Below are positions 17,565 through 27,307 of a stretch of DNA of 64,000 bases, piece by piece. The DNA is taken from positions 5,270,180 through 5,334,179 of the forward strand of contig NZ_CP072392.1 in assembly GCF_017742835.1 (NCBI RefSeq), read 5' to 3'. The DNA comes from Aquabacter sp. L1I39 (GTDB lineage Bacteria > Pseudomonadota > Alphaproteobacteria > Rhizobiales > Xanthobacteraceae). Both the position numbers and the translations under genes were made by a program. Numbering within the stretch: the stretch's first letter is position 1; every line of letters begins with the position of its first letter. A model generated the notes under the pieces. The model saw nothing but the letters and a program-made list of their open reading frames with translations. It searched no databases and was not told where the DNA came from.

Positions 17565-18794
17565 ATGACGACCATGAACGCCGCCCGCGCGCGCGAAGGC
17601 GCCACCTGGTTCGTCCTGTTCGGCTTGCTGGTGTGGTTCGACGTGCTGAAAGGCTGGCGCGGCGTCATCCAGGGCTGGGGCCTGCCCTACTGGTATGTCT
17701 CCTATGGCGATGGTCTGGTGCGCCGGGGCCTAGCTGGCGAGATGGTTCACCGCCTTTACGGCACCGTGAGCGAGGCGATTCTGACCCGCCCTGTGCTGAT
17801 CTTCCATGGCGCCTGCCTTGTGATCCTGGGCGCCATCTTCTGCGCCCTCGCCGCCACGGTGATGGCGCGCCTCCAGGGCCGGGCTCAGATCGTTTTCCTC
17901 GGGCTCGCCTTGTGGGTGTTCACGGCACAAGGCTGGGCGCTCGTGTCCTACAATGCGGGATACCTGGATTCCCCGGTTCTGCTCCTCGCCACCCTCGCCG
18001 CCCTGCTGCTGTGGACGGGCCGCCCGCTGCTCGCCGCCATCCCCATTGCGGTCGGGCCGCTTGTGCATGAGTTCTCTGTTTTCCTGCTGCCCATGGCGCT
18101 TGCGGCCGGCCTGCTGCCCGGCACGCCGCCCGACCGCAGAAAGACCGTGCCGCTCTGGGGCCTGGCGGCGCTTGGGGCGCTCGGCGTCGGGATCGCCGTC
18201 GCCGTAACCTTGCTGGCCGATCCCGCCGCCACTGTCGCCCAGATCAACCGCATGCCCCTCAGCGCGGAGATGAAGCAGGCGCTCATCCAGACCCAGTTCG
18301 GCCAGGGCGTGCGGCAGGCCTTCTTCATCATGCTCGACCATTTCGGTCGCGCGCCGCTCTATGACGTTGGCAATTTCGCCTTTTTCCTGCTGCCCACCGT
18401 CATGGCCTGCCTCGGACTTTTGTTCTGGCGGGCGCGGCCGGGCTGGCGCAACGTGGCGCTGGCACTGGCGGGGCTGGCGCCGGTCAGCGTGCTGCTCATC
18501 GCCTGGGACCTGTCGCGGCTGCTGACCATCTCCAATTTCTCCGCCGGCCTTCTGTTCCTGCTGGCGGCAGAACAGCGCTCCCGCGCCCCCTGCCCCGGCG
18601 TCGCGCCGCTGAAGCGCGCAGCCTCGGGCCTGCTCGCCGCGGCGGCCGTCCTTTATGGGCTCCTGCCCGGAATTTACGCCTATTTCCCGCCGGGGCCGGT
18701 GACCCTGCTCTACCCGCTGAAGGTGGATGCCCACCCGCTCGCCATGGCCATCAAGCGGCCGCTGTCTGCGGCCTGGGGCAAGCCCTTGCCCTGA
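17565..18794 (+). CDS. Polytopic membrane protein, unknown function
   Basis: A 409-residue protein with about nine to ten predicted membrane helices. The motif YWYVSYGDGLVRRGLAGE after the first helix resembles the NGFVRRGLxG motif seen in some uncharacterised polytopic proteins of surface-polysaccharide type; I cannot assign a reaction. The ATG at 17565 has AGGGAG at seven bases; the frame is open upstream but not coding-like. It is the only plus-strand gene within the minus-strand murA-yacG block, and its stop lies four bases from the convergent phosphatase stop. This looks like an insertion into a conserved block. Confidence 0.75.
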   Translation: MTTMNAARAREGATWFVLFGLLVWFDVLKGWRGVIQGWGLPYWYVSYGDGLVRRGLAGEMVHRLYGTVSEAILTRPVLIFHGACLVILGAIFCALAATVMARLQGRAQIVFLGLALWVFTAQGWALVSYNAGYLDSPVLLLATLAALLLWTGRPLLAAIPIAVGPLVHEFSVFLLPMALAAGLLPGTPPDRRKTVPLWGLAALGALGVGIAVAVTLLADPAATVAQINRMPLSAEMKQALIQTQFGQGVRQAFFIMLDHFGRAPLYDVGNFAFFLLPTVMACLGLLFWRARPGWRNVALALAGLAPVSVLLIAWDLSRLLTISNFSAGLLFLLAAEQRSRAPCPGVAPLKRAASGLLAAAAVLYGLLPGIYAYFPPGPVTLLYPLKVDAHPLAMAIKRPLSAAWGKPLP

Positions 18795-18798
18795 CCGG

Positions 18799-19263
18799 TC
18801 AGGGCGCGCGGAAGCGGGCGCGGATGCGCTTGTCCAGCTCGTCGCGCACGGCCCGATAGGCCTCCAGGCGCTGTTCGCGATTGCCGGTTTCCAGCGTCGG
18901 GTCGGAGGTGGGCCAATATTCCACGTCCAGCGCGTTGGTGCGGGTCAGTTCCAGCGCCTTGTGATGGGCGTCGGGGGAGAGCGAGATGGCCAGGTCGAAG
19001 CCCAGCCCCTCATATTCTTCCAGCTCGTCCACGCTCTTGGGGCGATGGCGCTGCACGTCGAGGCCCAGCTCGTCCATGACGGCGGTCACGAAGGGGTCCG
19101 CCTCGCCGGCGATCACGCCCGCCGAGCCCACATAAATCGATTTGCCATAAAGGTGCTTCGCCAGCGCCGCCGCCATGACGGAGCGCACCACGTTCTGTCC
19201 GCAGATGAACAGAACCGATTGCGGCCGCGCTGAGCGCGGGGATACCGCAGAAGGCTCGGCCAC
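18799..19263 (-). CDS. Low-molecular-weight protein-tyrosine phosphatase / arsenate-reductase-like
   Basis: A 154-residue cytoplasmic phosphatase-fold protein. The P-loop CGQNVVRS (C-x5-R, cysteine about 21) follows the first strand SVLFI, and the general-acid aspartate is in YWPTSDPT. The loop has GQNVVRS rather than the GNTCRS/GNICRS of classic tyrosine phosphatases, as in the homologs that sit beside UPF0262 in Rhizobiales. The GTG at 19263 has GGAGGG seven bases upstream; a TTG at 19269 would overlap the upstream stop but is too close to that site. Substrate unknown. Confidence 0.85.
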   Translation of the reverse strand: MAEPSAVSPRSARPQSVLFICGQNVVRSVMAAALAKHLYGKSIYVGSAGVIAGEADPFVTAVMDELGLDVQRHRPKSVDELEEYEGLGFDLAISLSPDAHHKALELTRTNALDVEYWPTSDPTLETGNREQRLEAYRAVRDELDKRIRARFRAP

Positions 19264-19265
19264 GC

Positions 19266-19751
19266 TCAACCCCTCCAGTGGAGCGCGCAGATCAGGGTGA
19301 AGAGGCGGCGGGCGGTGTCGAAATCCACTTCGATCTTGTCCTTGAGCCGCTCCTGCAGCAGTTCCGACCCCTCATTGTGCAGGCCGCGCCGGCCCATATC
19401 GATCGCCTCGATCTGGGTGGGCGAAGCGGTGCGGATGGCGGCGTAATAGCTCTCGCAGATGAGGAAATAGTCCTTCACCACCTTGCGGAACGGGGTGAGC
19501 GAGAGGTGGTGCTGCACCACCCGCTCGCCGCCCTCGCGCTGGATGTCCAGCACCAGGCGATTGTCCACCAGCCCGATATGGAGCACGTAAGGTCCCTGCC
19601 CCGGATCGTTGTGAGGCGTGAAGCGATTGTCCTCCAACAGGTCATAGATGGCGGTCGCCCGCTCATGCTCCACATCCGCGCCGCCCCGCCCGATGGAGGC
19701 TTCGTCGAGATGGACCGCGCAGAGGCGGTTCACCGGCCTGTCCTTGCTCAT
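19266..19751 (-). CDS. UPF0262 family protein
   Basis: A 161-residue soluble protein of the UPF0262 family, restricted mainly to alphaproteobacteria. Typical segments are [71 protein letters not shown] and a C-terminal [16 protein letters not shown]. No enzymatic motif is known. The ATG overlaps the hisD stop (ATGA), and the phosphatase gene follows at once, so hisD, this gene and the phosphatase are one unit. Function unknown. Confidence 0.92.
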   Translation of the reverse strand: MSKDRPVNRLCAVHLDEASIGRGGADVEHERATAIYDLLEDNRFTPHNDPGQGPYVLHIGLVDNRLVLDIQREGGERVVQHHLSLTPFRKVVKDYFLICESYYAAIRTASPTQIEAIDMGRRGLHNEGSELLQERLKDKIEVDFDTARRLFTLICALHWRG

Positions 19752-21064
19752 TGGGTCGATCCCCCCGGCGCCCCGGCATTGGAACGGATGAGGATGGAGC
19801 GGCCATGGGCATCGAGCCGCTCCACCTGCGCAAGGCGCACCGCCGCCGGGCCGATCACCTGAAGCGCCTCGGCGGTGCATTTCAGGATCGAGGTGCGCTT
19901 CATGAAATCCAGCACGCCGAGGCCCGAGGAGAATCGGGCAGAGCGCGCCGTGGGCAGCACATGGTTGGTGCCGCCCACATAGTCGCCGATGGCTTCGGGT
20001 GTATGGGCACCGATGAAGATCGCGCCCGCATGGCGGATGGCGGAGGCGAGGCGCTCGGCCTCCTCACACTGGATCTCAAGATGCTCGGGCGCCACCCGGT
20101 CCACCAGGGGAATGGCCGCGTCGAGGTCGGGCACCAGGATGATGGCGCCATGGTCGCGCCAGGAGGCGCCGGCGATCTCGGCGCGCGGCAAGGTCTTCAG
20201 CATGCCTTCCACCGCCGCCTCCACCCGGTCCGCAAGCGCGGCGCTGGGGGTGACGAGGATGGCCTGGGCGGCCGTGTCATGCTCGGCCTGTGCGAGGAGG
20301 TCGGCGGCGATCCAGTCCGCATTGGCGGTGTCGTCGGCGAGGATGAGCACCTCGGACGGGCCGGCCACCATGTCGATGCCCACCTTGCCGAACACCTGCC
20401 GCTTGGCGGCGGCCACATAGGCGTTGCCCGGGCCGACGATCTTGTCCACCGGGGCGATGGTCTGCGTCCCATAAGCCAGCGCGGCCACCGCCTGCGCCCC
20501 GCCCACGCGATAGACCTCGTCCACCCCCGCAAGGCGCGCGGCGGCCAGCACCAAAGGCGCGATCTGCCCGTCGGGGGCCGGCACCACCATGACCACGCGC
20601 GGCACGCCCGCCACCTTGGCCGGCACTGCATTCATGAGGACCGAGGAGGGATAGGCTGCCGTGCCGCCGGGCACATAGAGGCCGACCGCGTCCACCGGCG
20701 TCCAGCGCTGGCCCAGTTCCACCCCCACCGCGTCCGTGTAGCGCTCGTCCTGCGGCTTCTGGCGGGCATGGTGCGCCTCGATGCGCGCCTTGGCGAAGGT
20801 GAGGGCCTCCAGCGTCTCGGCCGGCACCTGGCCGATGGCGGCGTCGAGTTCCGCGTCGGTGACCTTGATGCCCAGGGCCTCCAGGTCCACCCGGTCGAAG
20901 CGGCGGGACAGGTCGATGAGGGCCGCATCGCCCCGGGCGCGCACATCGGCGATGATGTCCGCCACGGCGGCGTTCACGTCCACGGACACTTCCCGCTTGC
21001 CGGCCAGGAAGGCGGCGAAGGCGGCGGGGAAATCGGGGCTCTGGGCGTCGATACGGATGGGCAT
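19748..21064 (-). CDS. hisD: Histidinol dehydrogenase
   Basis: A 438-residue zinc enzyme that oxidises L-histidinol to L-histidine in two NAD-dependent steps. Visible: [79 protein letters not shown] and the catalytic pair in VAPEHLEIQ. Start at 21064 with AGGA upstream. As in many Rhizobiales it lies between DUF2948 and UPF0262 rather than in a his operon. Overlaps the next gene by four bases. Confidence 0.96.
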   Translation of the reverse strand: MPIRIDAQSPDFPAAFAAFLAGKREVSVDVNAAVADIIADVRARGDAALIDLSRRFDRVDLEALGIKVTDAELDAAIGQVPAETLEALTFAKARIEAHHARQKPQDERYTDAVGVELGQRWTPVDAVGLYVPGGTAAYPSSVLMNAVPAKVAGVPRVVMVVPAPDGQIAPLVLAAARLAGVDEVYRVGGAQAVAALAYGTQTIAPVDKIVGPGNAYVAAAKRQVFGKVGIDMVAGPSEVLILADDTANADWIAADLLAQAEHDTAAQAILVTPSAALADRVEAAVEGMLKTLPRAEIAGASWRDHGAIILVPDLDAAIPLVDRVAPEHLEIQCEEAERLASAIRHAGAIFIGAHTPEAIGDYVGGTNHVLPTARSARFSSGLGVLDFMKRTSILKCTAEALQVIGPAAVRLAQVERLDAHGRSILIRSNAGAPGGSTQ

Positions 21065-21264
21065 GCCGTTTCCTGGAGTGCGCTCCGCGACAGGAACATC
21101 GCCCCTGCCGGCGGCGGCCGCTCTCTCATTCCTTCAAGACAAACAGGTCTGCTCAAGCCTCTAGAGCATTTTCCCACGGCCTGGGTAGCGGTAGGTCGGC
21201 CCCATCTGGCTTATTTTTGCCTTGCGCGGCGGCGCGCCGCGCCTGCGCAGCCCTAAGACGCGCC

Positions 21265-21729
21265 TCAGAGCGAGGCATCCTTGGCGGGGCCGGCGGCGAG
21301 CGGGGCCTCATGGGCGGGGGCCTTGGAGCAGCCCCAGGCCGGGCCGAGATCGCCAAGCCGCGCCTCGATGCATTCCACGGACAGGCGGATTTCGGTGCCG
21401 CCCGAAAAAGTCAGCGCGATGGTGCCCGACGGCTCATCCTCGGGCAAAAAGGTGATGGCCAGCAGATTGAGCACCGCCTCGCCATTCTTCAGGTCGAGGC
21501 CGCGCACCTTGGCCGCGCTCACCCGCTCGAAATGCAGGCCGGCGCGCCGGCGCACATTCTGGCTGGCGGTTTCCTTGCTGTCCCAGTCGAAGCGGTTGAG
21601 CAGCAAGGCGAAGCGCTGGGAGCTGGGCAGGTAGCCCATGTCCTTCACCTTCACCACCGCGTCCTGCAGGTGCGCGGAAATGACCGCAAGGTCTTCCATG
21701 TCCAGCGCGAGCAGCTTGAGGCCATCCAT
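21265..21729 (-). CDS. DUF2948 family protein
   Basis: A 154-residue protein with the family start MDGLKLLALDMEDLAVISAH and the segments VKVKDMGYLPSSQRFALLLN and FDWD. The C-terminal part has IRLSVECIEARLGDLGPAWG, also typical. Soluble, function unknown. The ATG at 21729 is the conserved start, with AAGGCGG upstream; a nine-residue extension is not. It lies between murA and hisD with gaps of about 200 bases on each side. Confidence 0.9.
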   Translation of the reverse strand: MDGLKLLALDMEDLAVISAHLQDAVVKVKDMGYLPSSQRFALLLNRFDWDSKETASQNVRRRAGLHFERVSAAKVRGLDLKNGEAVLNLLAITFLPEDEPSGTIALTFSGGTEIRLSVECIEARLGDLGPAWGCSKAPAHEAPLAAGPAKDASL

Positions 21730-21963
21730 GATGCGTCCGCCTTGTTCCGGGGCCATCGCTTCGCCCTCTTCGACCCGGAGCGGTTCCGGCCAGATTGACC
21801 CAATCCGACCCGGCCCGCCCCTTAAACCATTGACCGAAGGCGGTTTAGGACCCGCGCTGAAGCCCCATCGGCGCTTCCGAGCGGGCCACCGCTCTCATCC
21901 GGGCAGATAGCGTCGCGCCCCCGGTGGCGCAAGGGCAGCGGGCGCGGCGGGCCCTGCGTCAGA

Positions 21964-23253
21964 TCAGGAGCTGATGCGCTCGATCTGCGCGCCGCAGCGG
22001 GAGAGCTTCTCCTCCAGGCGCTCGAAGCCGCGATCCAGGTGATAGACACGCTGCACCATGGTCTCGCCCTCGGCGGCAAGGCCCGCAATCACCAGCGAGA
22101 CCGAGGCCCGCAGATCGGTGGCCATGACCGGGGCGCCCTTCAGGCGCTCCACGCCCTCCACGGTGGCGGTGTCGCCATCAAGCTGGATGCGGGCGCCGAG
22201 CCGCGCCAGCTCCTGCACATGCATGAAGCGATTCTCGAAAATGGTCTCGGTGATGTGCGAGCGGCCCTTGGCGCGGGTCATCAGCGCCATGAACTGGGCT
22301 TGCAGGTCGGTGGGGAAGCCCGGGAAAGGCTGGGTCTCCACATCCACCGGGAAGATGCCGGCGCCATTGCGGCGCACCCGGATCCCCTCATTGGTCACGT
22401 CGATCTCCGCCCCGGCCTGGCGCAGCGTGTCGAGCGCGCTTTCCAGCAGGTCGGCCCGTGCGCCGAGCAAGGTCACGTCGCCCCCGGCCATGGCGGTGGC
22501 CATGGCATAGGTGCCGGTCTCGATCCGGTCCGGCAGCACCGCATGGCGGGCGGCGCGCAGGCGAGTGACACCCTCCACCTGGATGGTCGAGGTGCCCGCC
22601 CCGCTGATTCGCGCGCCCATCTTTTCCAGGCAGGCGGCGAGATCGGCGATTTCCGGCTCGCGGGCGGCATTCTCGATGACGCTCTCGCCCCGGGCGAGGG
22701 CAGCGGACATGAGCGCGGTATGGGTGGCGCCCACCGAGACCTTCGGGAAGACGATGCGCGCGCCGGTCAGCCCCTTGGGGGCGCGGGCGATCACATAGCC
22801 GCTGTCGATGTCGATCTCGGCGCCGAGCGCGCGCAGGGCATCCAGGTGGAAGTCCACCGGCCGGGTGCCGATGGCGCAGCCGCCGGGCAGCGAGACGCGC
22901 GCCTCGCCCATGCGCGCCAGGAGCGGGCCGACCACCCAGAAGCTCGCCCGCATGCGGGAGACGAGGTCATAGGGCGCGGTGGTGTCCACGATGACGCGGG
23001 CATCCAGCTCCAGCGTCTGGCCGGCATGGGGATCGTCTCCCACGCGCTTGCCATTGGTGGTGATGTTCACGCCGTGATTGCCCAGGATGCGCTGGAGCAA
23101 GGCCACGTCCGCCAGGCGCGGGACATTCTCCAGGATCAGTTTTTCCTCGGAGAGCAGGCTCGCAATCATCAGCGGCAGGGCGGCGTTCTTGGCGCCGGAA
23201 ATGGGAATGGAGCCCTTGAGGGGCTGGCCGCCGACAATGCGGATCTTGTCCAT
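21964..23253 (-). CDS. murA: UDP-N-acetylglucosamine 1-carboxyvinyltransferase
   Basis: A 429-residue EPSP-synthase-fold enzyme that transfers enolpyruvate from PEP to UDP-GlcNAc, the first committed step of peptidoglycan synthesis. N-terminus [24 protein letters not shown]; the catalytic, fosfomycin-sensitive cysteine is present in [13 protein letters not shown] (about residue 126). Also seen are [11 protein letters not shown] and [16 protein letters not shown]. The ATG at 23253 is the conserved start with AGGAG ten bases upstream. Confidence 0.97.
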   Translation of the reverse strand: MDKIRIVGGQPLKGSIPISGAKNAALPLMIASLLSEEKLILENVPRLADVALLQRILGNHGVNITTNGKRVGDDPHAGQTLELDARVIVDTTAPYDLVSRMRASFWVVGPLLARMGEARVSLPGGCAIGTRPVDFHLDALRALGAEIDIDSGYVIARAPKGLTGARIVFPKVSVGATHTALMSAALARGESVIENAAREPEIADLAACLEKMGARISGAGTSTIQVEGVTRLRAARHAVLPDRIETGTYAMATAMAGGDVTLLGARADLLESALDTLRQAGAEIDVTNEGIRVRRNGAGIFPVDVETQPFPGFPTDLQAQFMALMTRAKGRSHITETIFENRFMHVQELARLGARIQLDGDTATVEGVERLKGAPVMATDLRASVSLVIAGLAAEGETMVQRVYHLDRGFERLEEKLSRCGAQIERISS

Positions 23254-23387
23254 GCGCAAAACGCTCCTTGCTTGCCTCCGGCGCATCTCTGCGCGCCCCG
23301 CCCTTTACGGAGGCTAAAGATCGTGTCTAGCCCGCGCGAGCGGCGCGCACAATCACCCCGCGGTCCGGGCTTTCCCGGAGGCAGCGC

Positions 23388-23609
23388 TCAGGCCTCCCCC
23401 TCCGGGGGCGGCACGGTGGTGGAGAGGTCCGCATCTTCTCGCCGGGCAGGCGCCTCGCCAGGAGAGGCCACGGACGCCCCCTGCCCTGCCACCGCCGCCT
23501 CCGGATCGCGCTCCGCGGCCTGCCGCGCGCGCCCTTGCGCCTTGCGCCGCGCGAGGTTGGCGCGCAATGCACTGGCGAGACGGGCATTCTTGTCAGGATC
23601 GCTGGACAT
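23388..23609 (-). CDS. Small charged protein, conserved hypothetical
   Basis: A 73-residue cytoplasmic protein. The N-terminal half, DKNARLASALRANLARRKAQGRAR, is a basic amphipathic helix of the kind found in short Rhizobiales proteins encoded next to murA; the C-terminal half is acidic, proline-rich and probably disordered. No function known. It reads in the same direction as murA, 134 bases upstream. Confidence 0.65.
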   Translation of the reverse strand: MSSDPDKNARLASALRANLARRKAQGRARQAAERDPEAAVAGQGASVASPGEAPARREDADLSTTVPPPEGEA

Positions 23610-23825
23610 GCCTTTTCGTTAATCCTGCCGTCCCAAAGGCGCAAGACGGCAGGGGTTGGGCCAGGGGGCACGGGACGCGCCCGACGCCGGGATCCACACC
23701 ACCTTGGGGATGACGCTGCAGGCCGGGCTTGCAACTGCGGGCGCACCCACGTAAGAGAAGTGCCCTATCGCCCTCGCCCCGCTCCGGCGGCCGATGGCGT
23801 TCGTGGCCGGACTTGGTCGCGGGAT

Positions 23826-23901
23826 GCCGCAATAGCTCAGCTGGTAGAGCACGTCATTCGTAATGATGGGGTCGGGGGTTCGATTCCCTCTTGCGGCACC
23901 A
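23826..23901 (+). tRNA. tRNA-Thr (anticodon CGT)
   Basis: 76 bases including an encoded CCA. The acceptor arms GCCGCAA and TTGCGGC pair perfectly. The D-arm is GCTC...GAGC. The anticodon stem/loop is CGTCA-TTCGTAA-TGATG with CGT anticodon, which reads ACG threonine codons. The T-arm has TTCGATT. Discriminator base A. Confidence 0.97.
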
Positions 23902-23931
23902 CTTCTTCCTTTCACACCCTCTCTCGAAGTT

Positions 23932-24363
23932 TCAAGGCAGAGCCTTTGCAAGGCCTCGCGTTGTGTCATTCGTAGCGTGTGACCCCATGAAGCCCTGGAT
24001 GACGAAGACCTCGCCCGCGCCGGCCGAGGTCCCCGCCCCTGCGGCACCGAGGCCGATCACGCCGCCCACGATGACCGTGCGGCGCGTCAGCCCTCCTTGG
24101 GCATCGCCCGCTTTTCGCTGGTCGCTAAGGACCTTCCCGGCCATGCCGTGGATCTGCGCGACGCGCGCCCAGGCTGCGGCGTGGCCGGGGCTGCGGGCGG
24201 CCCAGGCACGAACCATTTCGAGCGAGACTGGATTGGCGGGATCATTCTGCAGCCAGATAGCCAGGTCGGCGGCTTCCCGAAACAGCAGGCGCTCTTCTGG
24301 AATTTCGCTCCATGGACATCCCTCATACAGGCTGGCTGCCAGGGCGGCAGGATCGCAGGCGTC
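23932..24363 (-). pseudogene. Truncated FecR-like anti-sigma/sensor remnant
   Basis: An open stretch of 143 codons between an in-frame TAG (24364-24366) and a stop at 23932. It reads like the N-terminal DUF4880 domain of FecR proteins: RLLFREAADLAIWLQNDP, then VRAWAARSPGHAAAWARVAQ, followed by one hydrophobic segment (RRTVIVGGVIGLGAAGAG). It then stops about 30 residues later, so the periplasmic FecR domain (normally 200 residues or more) is missing. The first possible ATG (24216) lies inside the DUF4880 domain, so the start is lost too. No fecI sigma gene or TonB receptor is nearby. It lies just after the tRNA-Thr gene. Confidence 0.6.
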
Positions 24364-24693
24364 CTATCACTGTACGAATGGCGCGCGCGAATGTTCAGCG
24401 CAGACCGCGCCAGCCGCTCAAAGGCCGCTCAGCCGCTGGTCGATCTGCTCGTAGGCATGGTCAGCGTCAAATCTGCTTTTCCGCCTGGCCATCGGCAATA
24501 TGGATCAGCGTGGCATTTTCCCGTTCCACGATGAGGATCCTCGATGCTAGGGGCCCATGGGGGGCAGCGCGAAGGCGGCGGGCTGGCGGGCAAACGCGGA
24601 TGGAAGGCGGTCGCCCTCTCCCCCCAGCCGTACGGGCCGCTGTTCTGCGACCCGCGAAAGGCGCGGCGCGGTGCGGCGCGGGGAGCGAAGACC
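24364..24693. other. 330-base region with gene debris, no intact gene
   Basis: No intact gene. Short minus-strand fragments look coding-like but are cut by stops and frame changes (for example a piece reading RILIVERENATLIHIADG near 24480-24545). This suggests decayed DNA continuous with the FecR remnant. Confidence 0.4.
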
Positions 24694-25674
24694 TCATTCC
24701 TCCTTAATGCCGGCCTCGCGGATGATCCTGGTCCAGCGGCTGGTTTCCTCCTCGATGAAGCGTGCGAACTCGGCCGCCGTACCGCCATGGGCCTCGAGCC
24801 CGCGGGCCACCAGCTTCTGTTGGATCTCGGCATTGCCCACCGCCTGGAGCACCGATGCCTCCATGCTGGCGATGATGGCCGGCGGCGTCGCGGCAGGCGC
24901 CATGAAGCCGTACCAACCGGTAGCCACTACATTGCGCAGCTCCAGCTCACGCAAGGTGGGCGCCTGCGGATAGACGGCGCTGCGCTCGGCCGAAGCACAG
25001 GCAAGGACCCGCAGCGCGCCATTCTCGATATGAGGCAGCGCGGCGCTGATGGCGGTCAGCGTCGCATCAATGCGTCCCGCCAGCAGTTCAGTGTAAGCGG
25101 GCGCATCTCCGCGGAACTGGACATTGAGCCCCTTCACGCCCGCATCCTGGAAGAACAGCTCCGCCGCAAGGTGAGGCTGGGAACCAGCACCGGGGGAGCC
25201 GAAGGTCAGTCCGTGGGGCAACGACTTGCCATAGGCGATGAACTCATCGAGCGTCTTGTAGGGCGCCTTGGCATTCACGATCAGGAAGATGGGCGCAAAC
25301 ACCGCCATCGCCACGGGCTTCAGATCGGCGCGCGGATCATAAGCCAGCTTGCCGGCAAGCGCCTCGGCGGTGGCATAGGGGGCTGCGGCATAGAGGAAGG
25401 TGTAGCCGTCGGGGGTTGCATGGGCGACTTCCGCATTGGCGATCCGCGTGCCGGCACCGGGCTTGTTCTCGACAAAGAACTTGGCCCCCGAGGCTTTCTC
25501 AAACTGGTCGGCCAGAATGCGCAAGGAGATGTCGTTGGCGCCGCCGGGGCCGTAGGGCGAGATGAGACGGATGGGCCGGGTGGGCCACGGGTTCTGCGCC
25601 AGCGCGCGGACGGACGGTGCCGCCACCATCAGGGTGGCAAGGCTCTGGACCAGGACGCGACGTGAAATGACCAT
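24694..25674 (-). CDS. Bug/TctC family periplasmic substrate-binding protein
   Basis: A 326-residue tripartite tricarboxylate transporter-type binding protein. The signal peptide (ISRRVLVQSLATLMVAAPS...ALAQ) is followed by the family hallmarks WPTRPIRLISPYGPGGANDI, VENKPGAGTRIANAEVA and PDGYTFLYAAA, plus a C-terminal LRELELRNVVATGWYGFMAPA. The ATG at 25674 has GGGAGGA upstream. No TctA/TctB membrane genes are nearby, as is common for orphan Bug proteins. It lies downstream of three catabolic genes on the same strand and probably binds the carboxylic acid they degrade, or senses it. Confidence 0.9.
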   Translation of the reverse strand: MVISRRVLVQSLATLMVAAPSVRALAQNPWPTRPIRLISPYGPGGANDISLRILADQFEKASGAKFFVENKPGAGTRIANAEVAHATPDGYTFLYAAAPYATAEALAGKLAYDPRADLKPVAMAVFAPIFLIVNAKAPYKTLDEFIAYGKSLPHGLTFGSPGAGSQPHLAAELFFQDAGVKGLNVQFRGDAPAYTELLAGRIDATLTAISAALPHIENGALRVLACASAERSAVYPQAPTLRELELRNVVATGWYGFMAPAATPPAIIASMEASVLQAVGNAEIQQKLVARGLEAHGGTAAEFARFIEEETSRWTRIIREAGIKEE

Positions 25675-25916
25675 GTTTTCCTCCCGTTGGTTCTCCCCGC
25701 TTGGCGTGTTCCTGGGCGGGCTTCTTCTCATTGGACGGCGGGCACAGATCGGCCATCCGCAGGACGCCTTGCGTCCCACGGCACGAAAGATTGGCCGTTC
25801 CCTGCTCCTGTGGGCACGCCCCCTCTGAGCCGATACGACCGGCACTGACAGGGATCCGGCCCCCAAGAAACCACGGCGGCCCGGGGCGTCGGGCCGGCCC
25901 TGTGCCGCCCGGCTGG

Positions 25917-26402
25917 TCAGTCCGTGCCGACGGCGCTGCGTACGTCCTCGGCGAAGTGGCGGCGAATGAGCCATTCCGCCACGAGGGCCGGTTTCGGCCA
26001 CCCTTCAATCTCCACGGTGACGGCCAGGGTCGCCTGCACCTCCCGCTCTCCCACCGGATTGAATGCCTTCAAAGCGAAGCGCCCGCGAATGCGGCTGCCC
26101 ACGGGCACCGGCGTGATGAAGCGGACCTTGTTGAGTCCGTAATTCACGTTCAACAGCACGCCCTCGGGCGTGGGAACCTGCCGGCCCATGGGCGCCATCA
26201 GCGACAGGATGAGGAAGCCGTGGGCGATGGTCGAGCCGAAGGGCGAGGCACGCGCCCGCTCCGGGTCCACATGGATAAATTGGTGGTCACCCGTGCTGTC
26301 AGCGAACCGGTCGATCCGGTCCTGATCGATGGCGATCCAGTCGGAGACCCCGAGTTCGTGTCCCACCAGCTTGGCATAGTCTGCGCAGGGCAAGGTCGCC
26401 AT
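25917..26402 (-). CDS. MaoC-like enoyl-CoA hydratase
   Basis: A 161-residue hot-dog-fold protein. The (R)-specific hydratase motif is complete: DSTGDHQFIHVDPERA with aspartate/histidine dyad, then GSTIAHGFLILSLM. ATG at 26402 with GGGGGAG upstream. It starts ten bases after the SDR gene stop on the same strand and is surely co-transcribed with the SDR and crotonase genes. Expected reaction: hydration of a trans-2-enoyl-CoA, or a dehydration in reverse; natural substrate unknown. Confidence 0.9.
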   Translation of the reverse strand: MATLPCADYAKLVGHELGVSDWIAIDQDRIDRFADSTGDHQFIHVDPERARASPFGSTIAHGFLILSLMAPMGRQVPTPEGVLLNVNYGLNKVRFITPVPVGSRIRGRFALKAFNPVGEREVQATLAVTVEIEGWPKPALVAEWLIRRHFAEDVRSAVGTD

Positions 26403-26412
26403 GATCTCCCCC

Positions 26413-27267
26413 TCACGCATCAACGAACAGGTCGAGCGCCAGATCGGGGGCCGCGCCCGCGGTGAAGTCCCTCCCGTCGGCCCCGTTGCGGTAGCTGTCG
26501 AAATCCACCCGGCCGTCCTGGCGCAGAATGTCCTCGTCGAGCCAGGTCCCCCCGGTCCATGCGCGGGCCGGGCGCGCCAGTAGGAGGCAGGCAGCGTCCG
26601 CCACGATCTGCGGGGTGCGGGAGCGCTCCATATAGTGGGCACCCACCTCGAACATCACCGCCGAGGTGGCGATGGTGGTGCGCGGCCAGAGCGCGTTCAC
26701 CGCGATGCCCTTGTCCCGGAACTCCTCCGCCATGCCAAGGCACAGGAGCGTCATGGCGTATTTTGTCACCGTGTAAGGGATGTGGGGCTTCAGCCAGTGC
26801 GGCTGCAGGTTGAGGGGCGGCGACATGGAGAGGATGTGCGGGTTGGAGGACGCCTCCAGATAGGGCAGCGCCGCTTTCGCCAGCGCGAGCAGCGCGCGGA
26901 CGTTGACGGCATGAATGAGATCGAACCGCTTCATCTCCAGCGTCGCAGCCGGCTCCAGGCGGATCGCCCCGGCATTGGCCACCACCGCATCGATGCCTCC
27001 GAATGCGTCTGCCGCCACCTTCATGGCCTCGACCACGGCCGCGTCGTCGCGCACGTCCAGCTTCAAGGCGAGCGCGCCGCCGCCCCGCGCGCGGACCTCT
27101 TCGGCCACGGTATGAATCGTGCCGGGGAGCTTGGGATGGGGCGTTTCGGACTTGGCGGCGATGACGAGATTCGCCCCCTGCCCTGCTGCTGTGAGCGCGA
27201 TCTGACGGCCGATGCCGCGGCTCGCGCCGGTGATGAAGATGGTGCGTCCCTTCAAGCTCGTGCTCAT
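26413..27267 (-). CDS. SDR family oxidoreductase (HSDL2-like)
   Basis: A 284-residue short-chain dehydrogenase. The NAD(P) motif TGASRGIGRQIA, the VVANAGAI motif, and the catalytic YTVTK with the preceding serine in ILSMSPPLN are present. The segment SPPLNLQPHWLKPHIPYTVT and the TLLCLGMAEEFR helix match the HSDL2 subgroup, which also includes acyl-CoA or isoprenoid catabolic enzymes in bacteria. The ATG at 27267 has GGAGG upstream. It lies between crotonase and MaoC in a probable operon, so it likely oxidises a 3-hydroxyacyl-CoA or related intermediate. Confidence 0.88.
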   Translation of the reverse strand: MSTSLKGRTIFITGASRGIGRQIALTAAGQGANLVIAAKSETPHPKLPGTIHTVAEEVRARGGGALALKLDVRDDAAVVEAMKVAADAFGGIDAVVANAGAIRLEPAATLEMKRFDLIHAVNVRALLALAKAALPYLEASSNPHILSMSPPLNLQPHWLKPHIPYTVTKYAMTLLCLGMAEEFRDKGIAVNALWPRTTIATSAVMFEVGAHYMERSRTPQIVADAACLLLARPARAWTGGTWLDEDILRQDGRVDFDSYRNGADGRDFTAGAAPDLALDLFVDA

Positions 27268-27307
27268 CGCCTGCCTCCAGCTCTCTCCGCCCGCCCCGTA
27301 TTCTCCC

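Noticed and set aside
23965..23974. Ten-base match (GTCATTCGTA) to the tRNA-Thr anticodon region, as a possible attachment-site duplication
   Set aside because: Too short, and it does not extend to the tRNA 3' end as a real att duplication normally would. No integrase gene is nearby.
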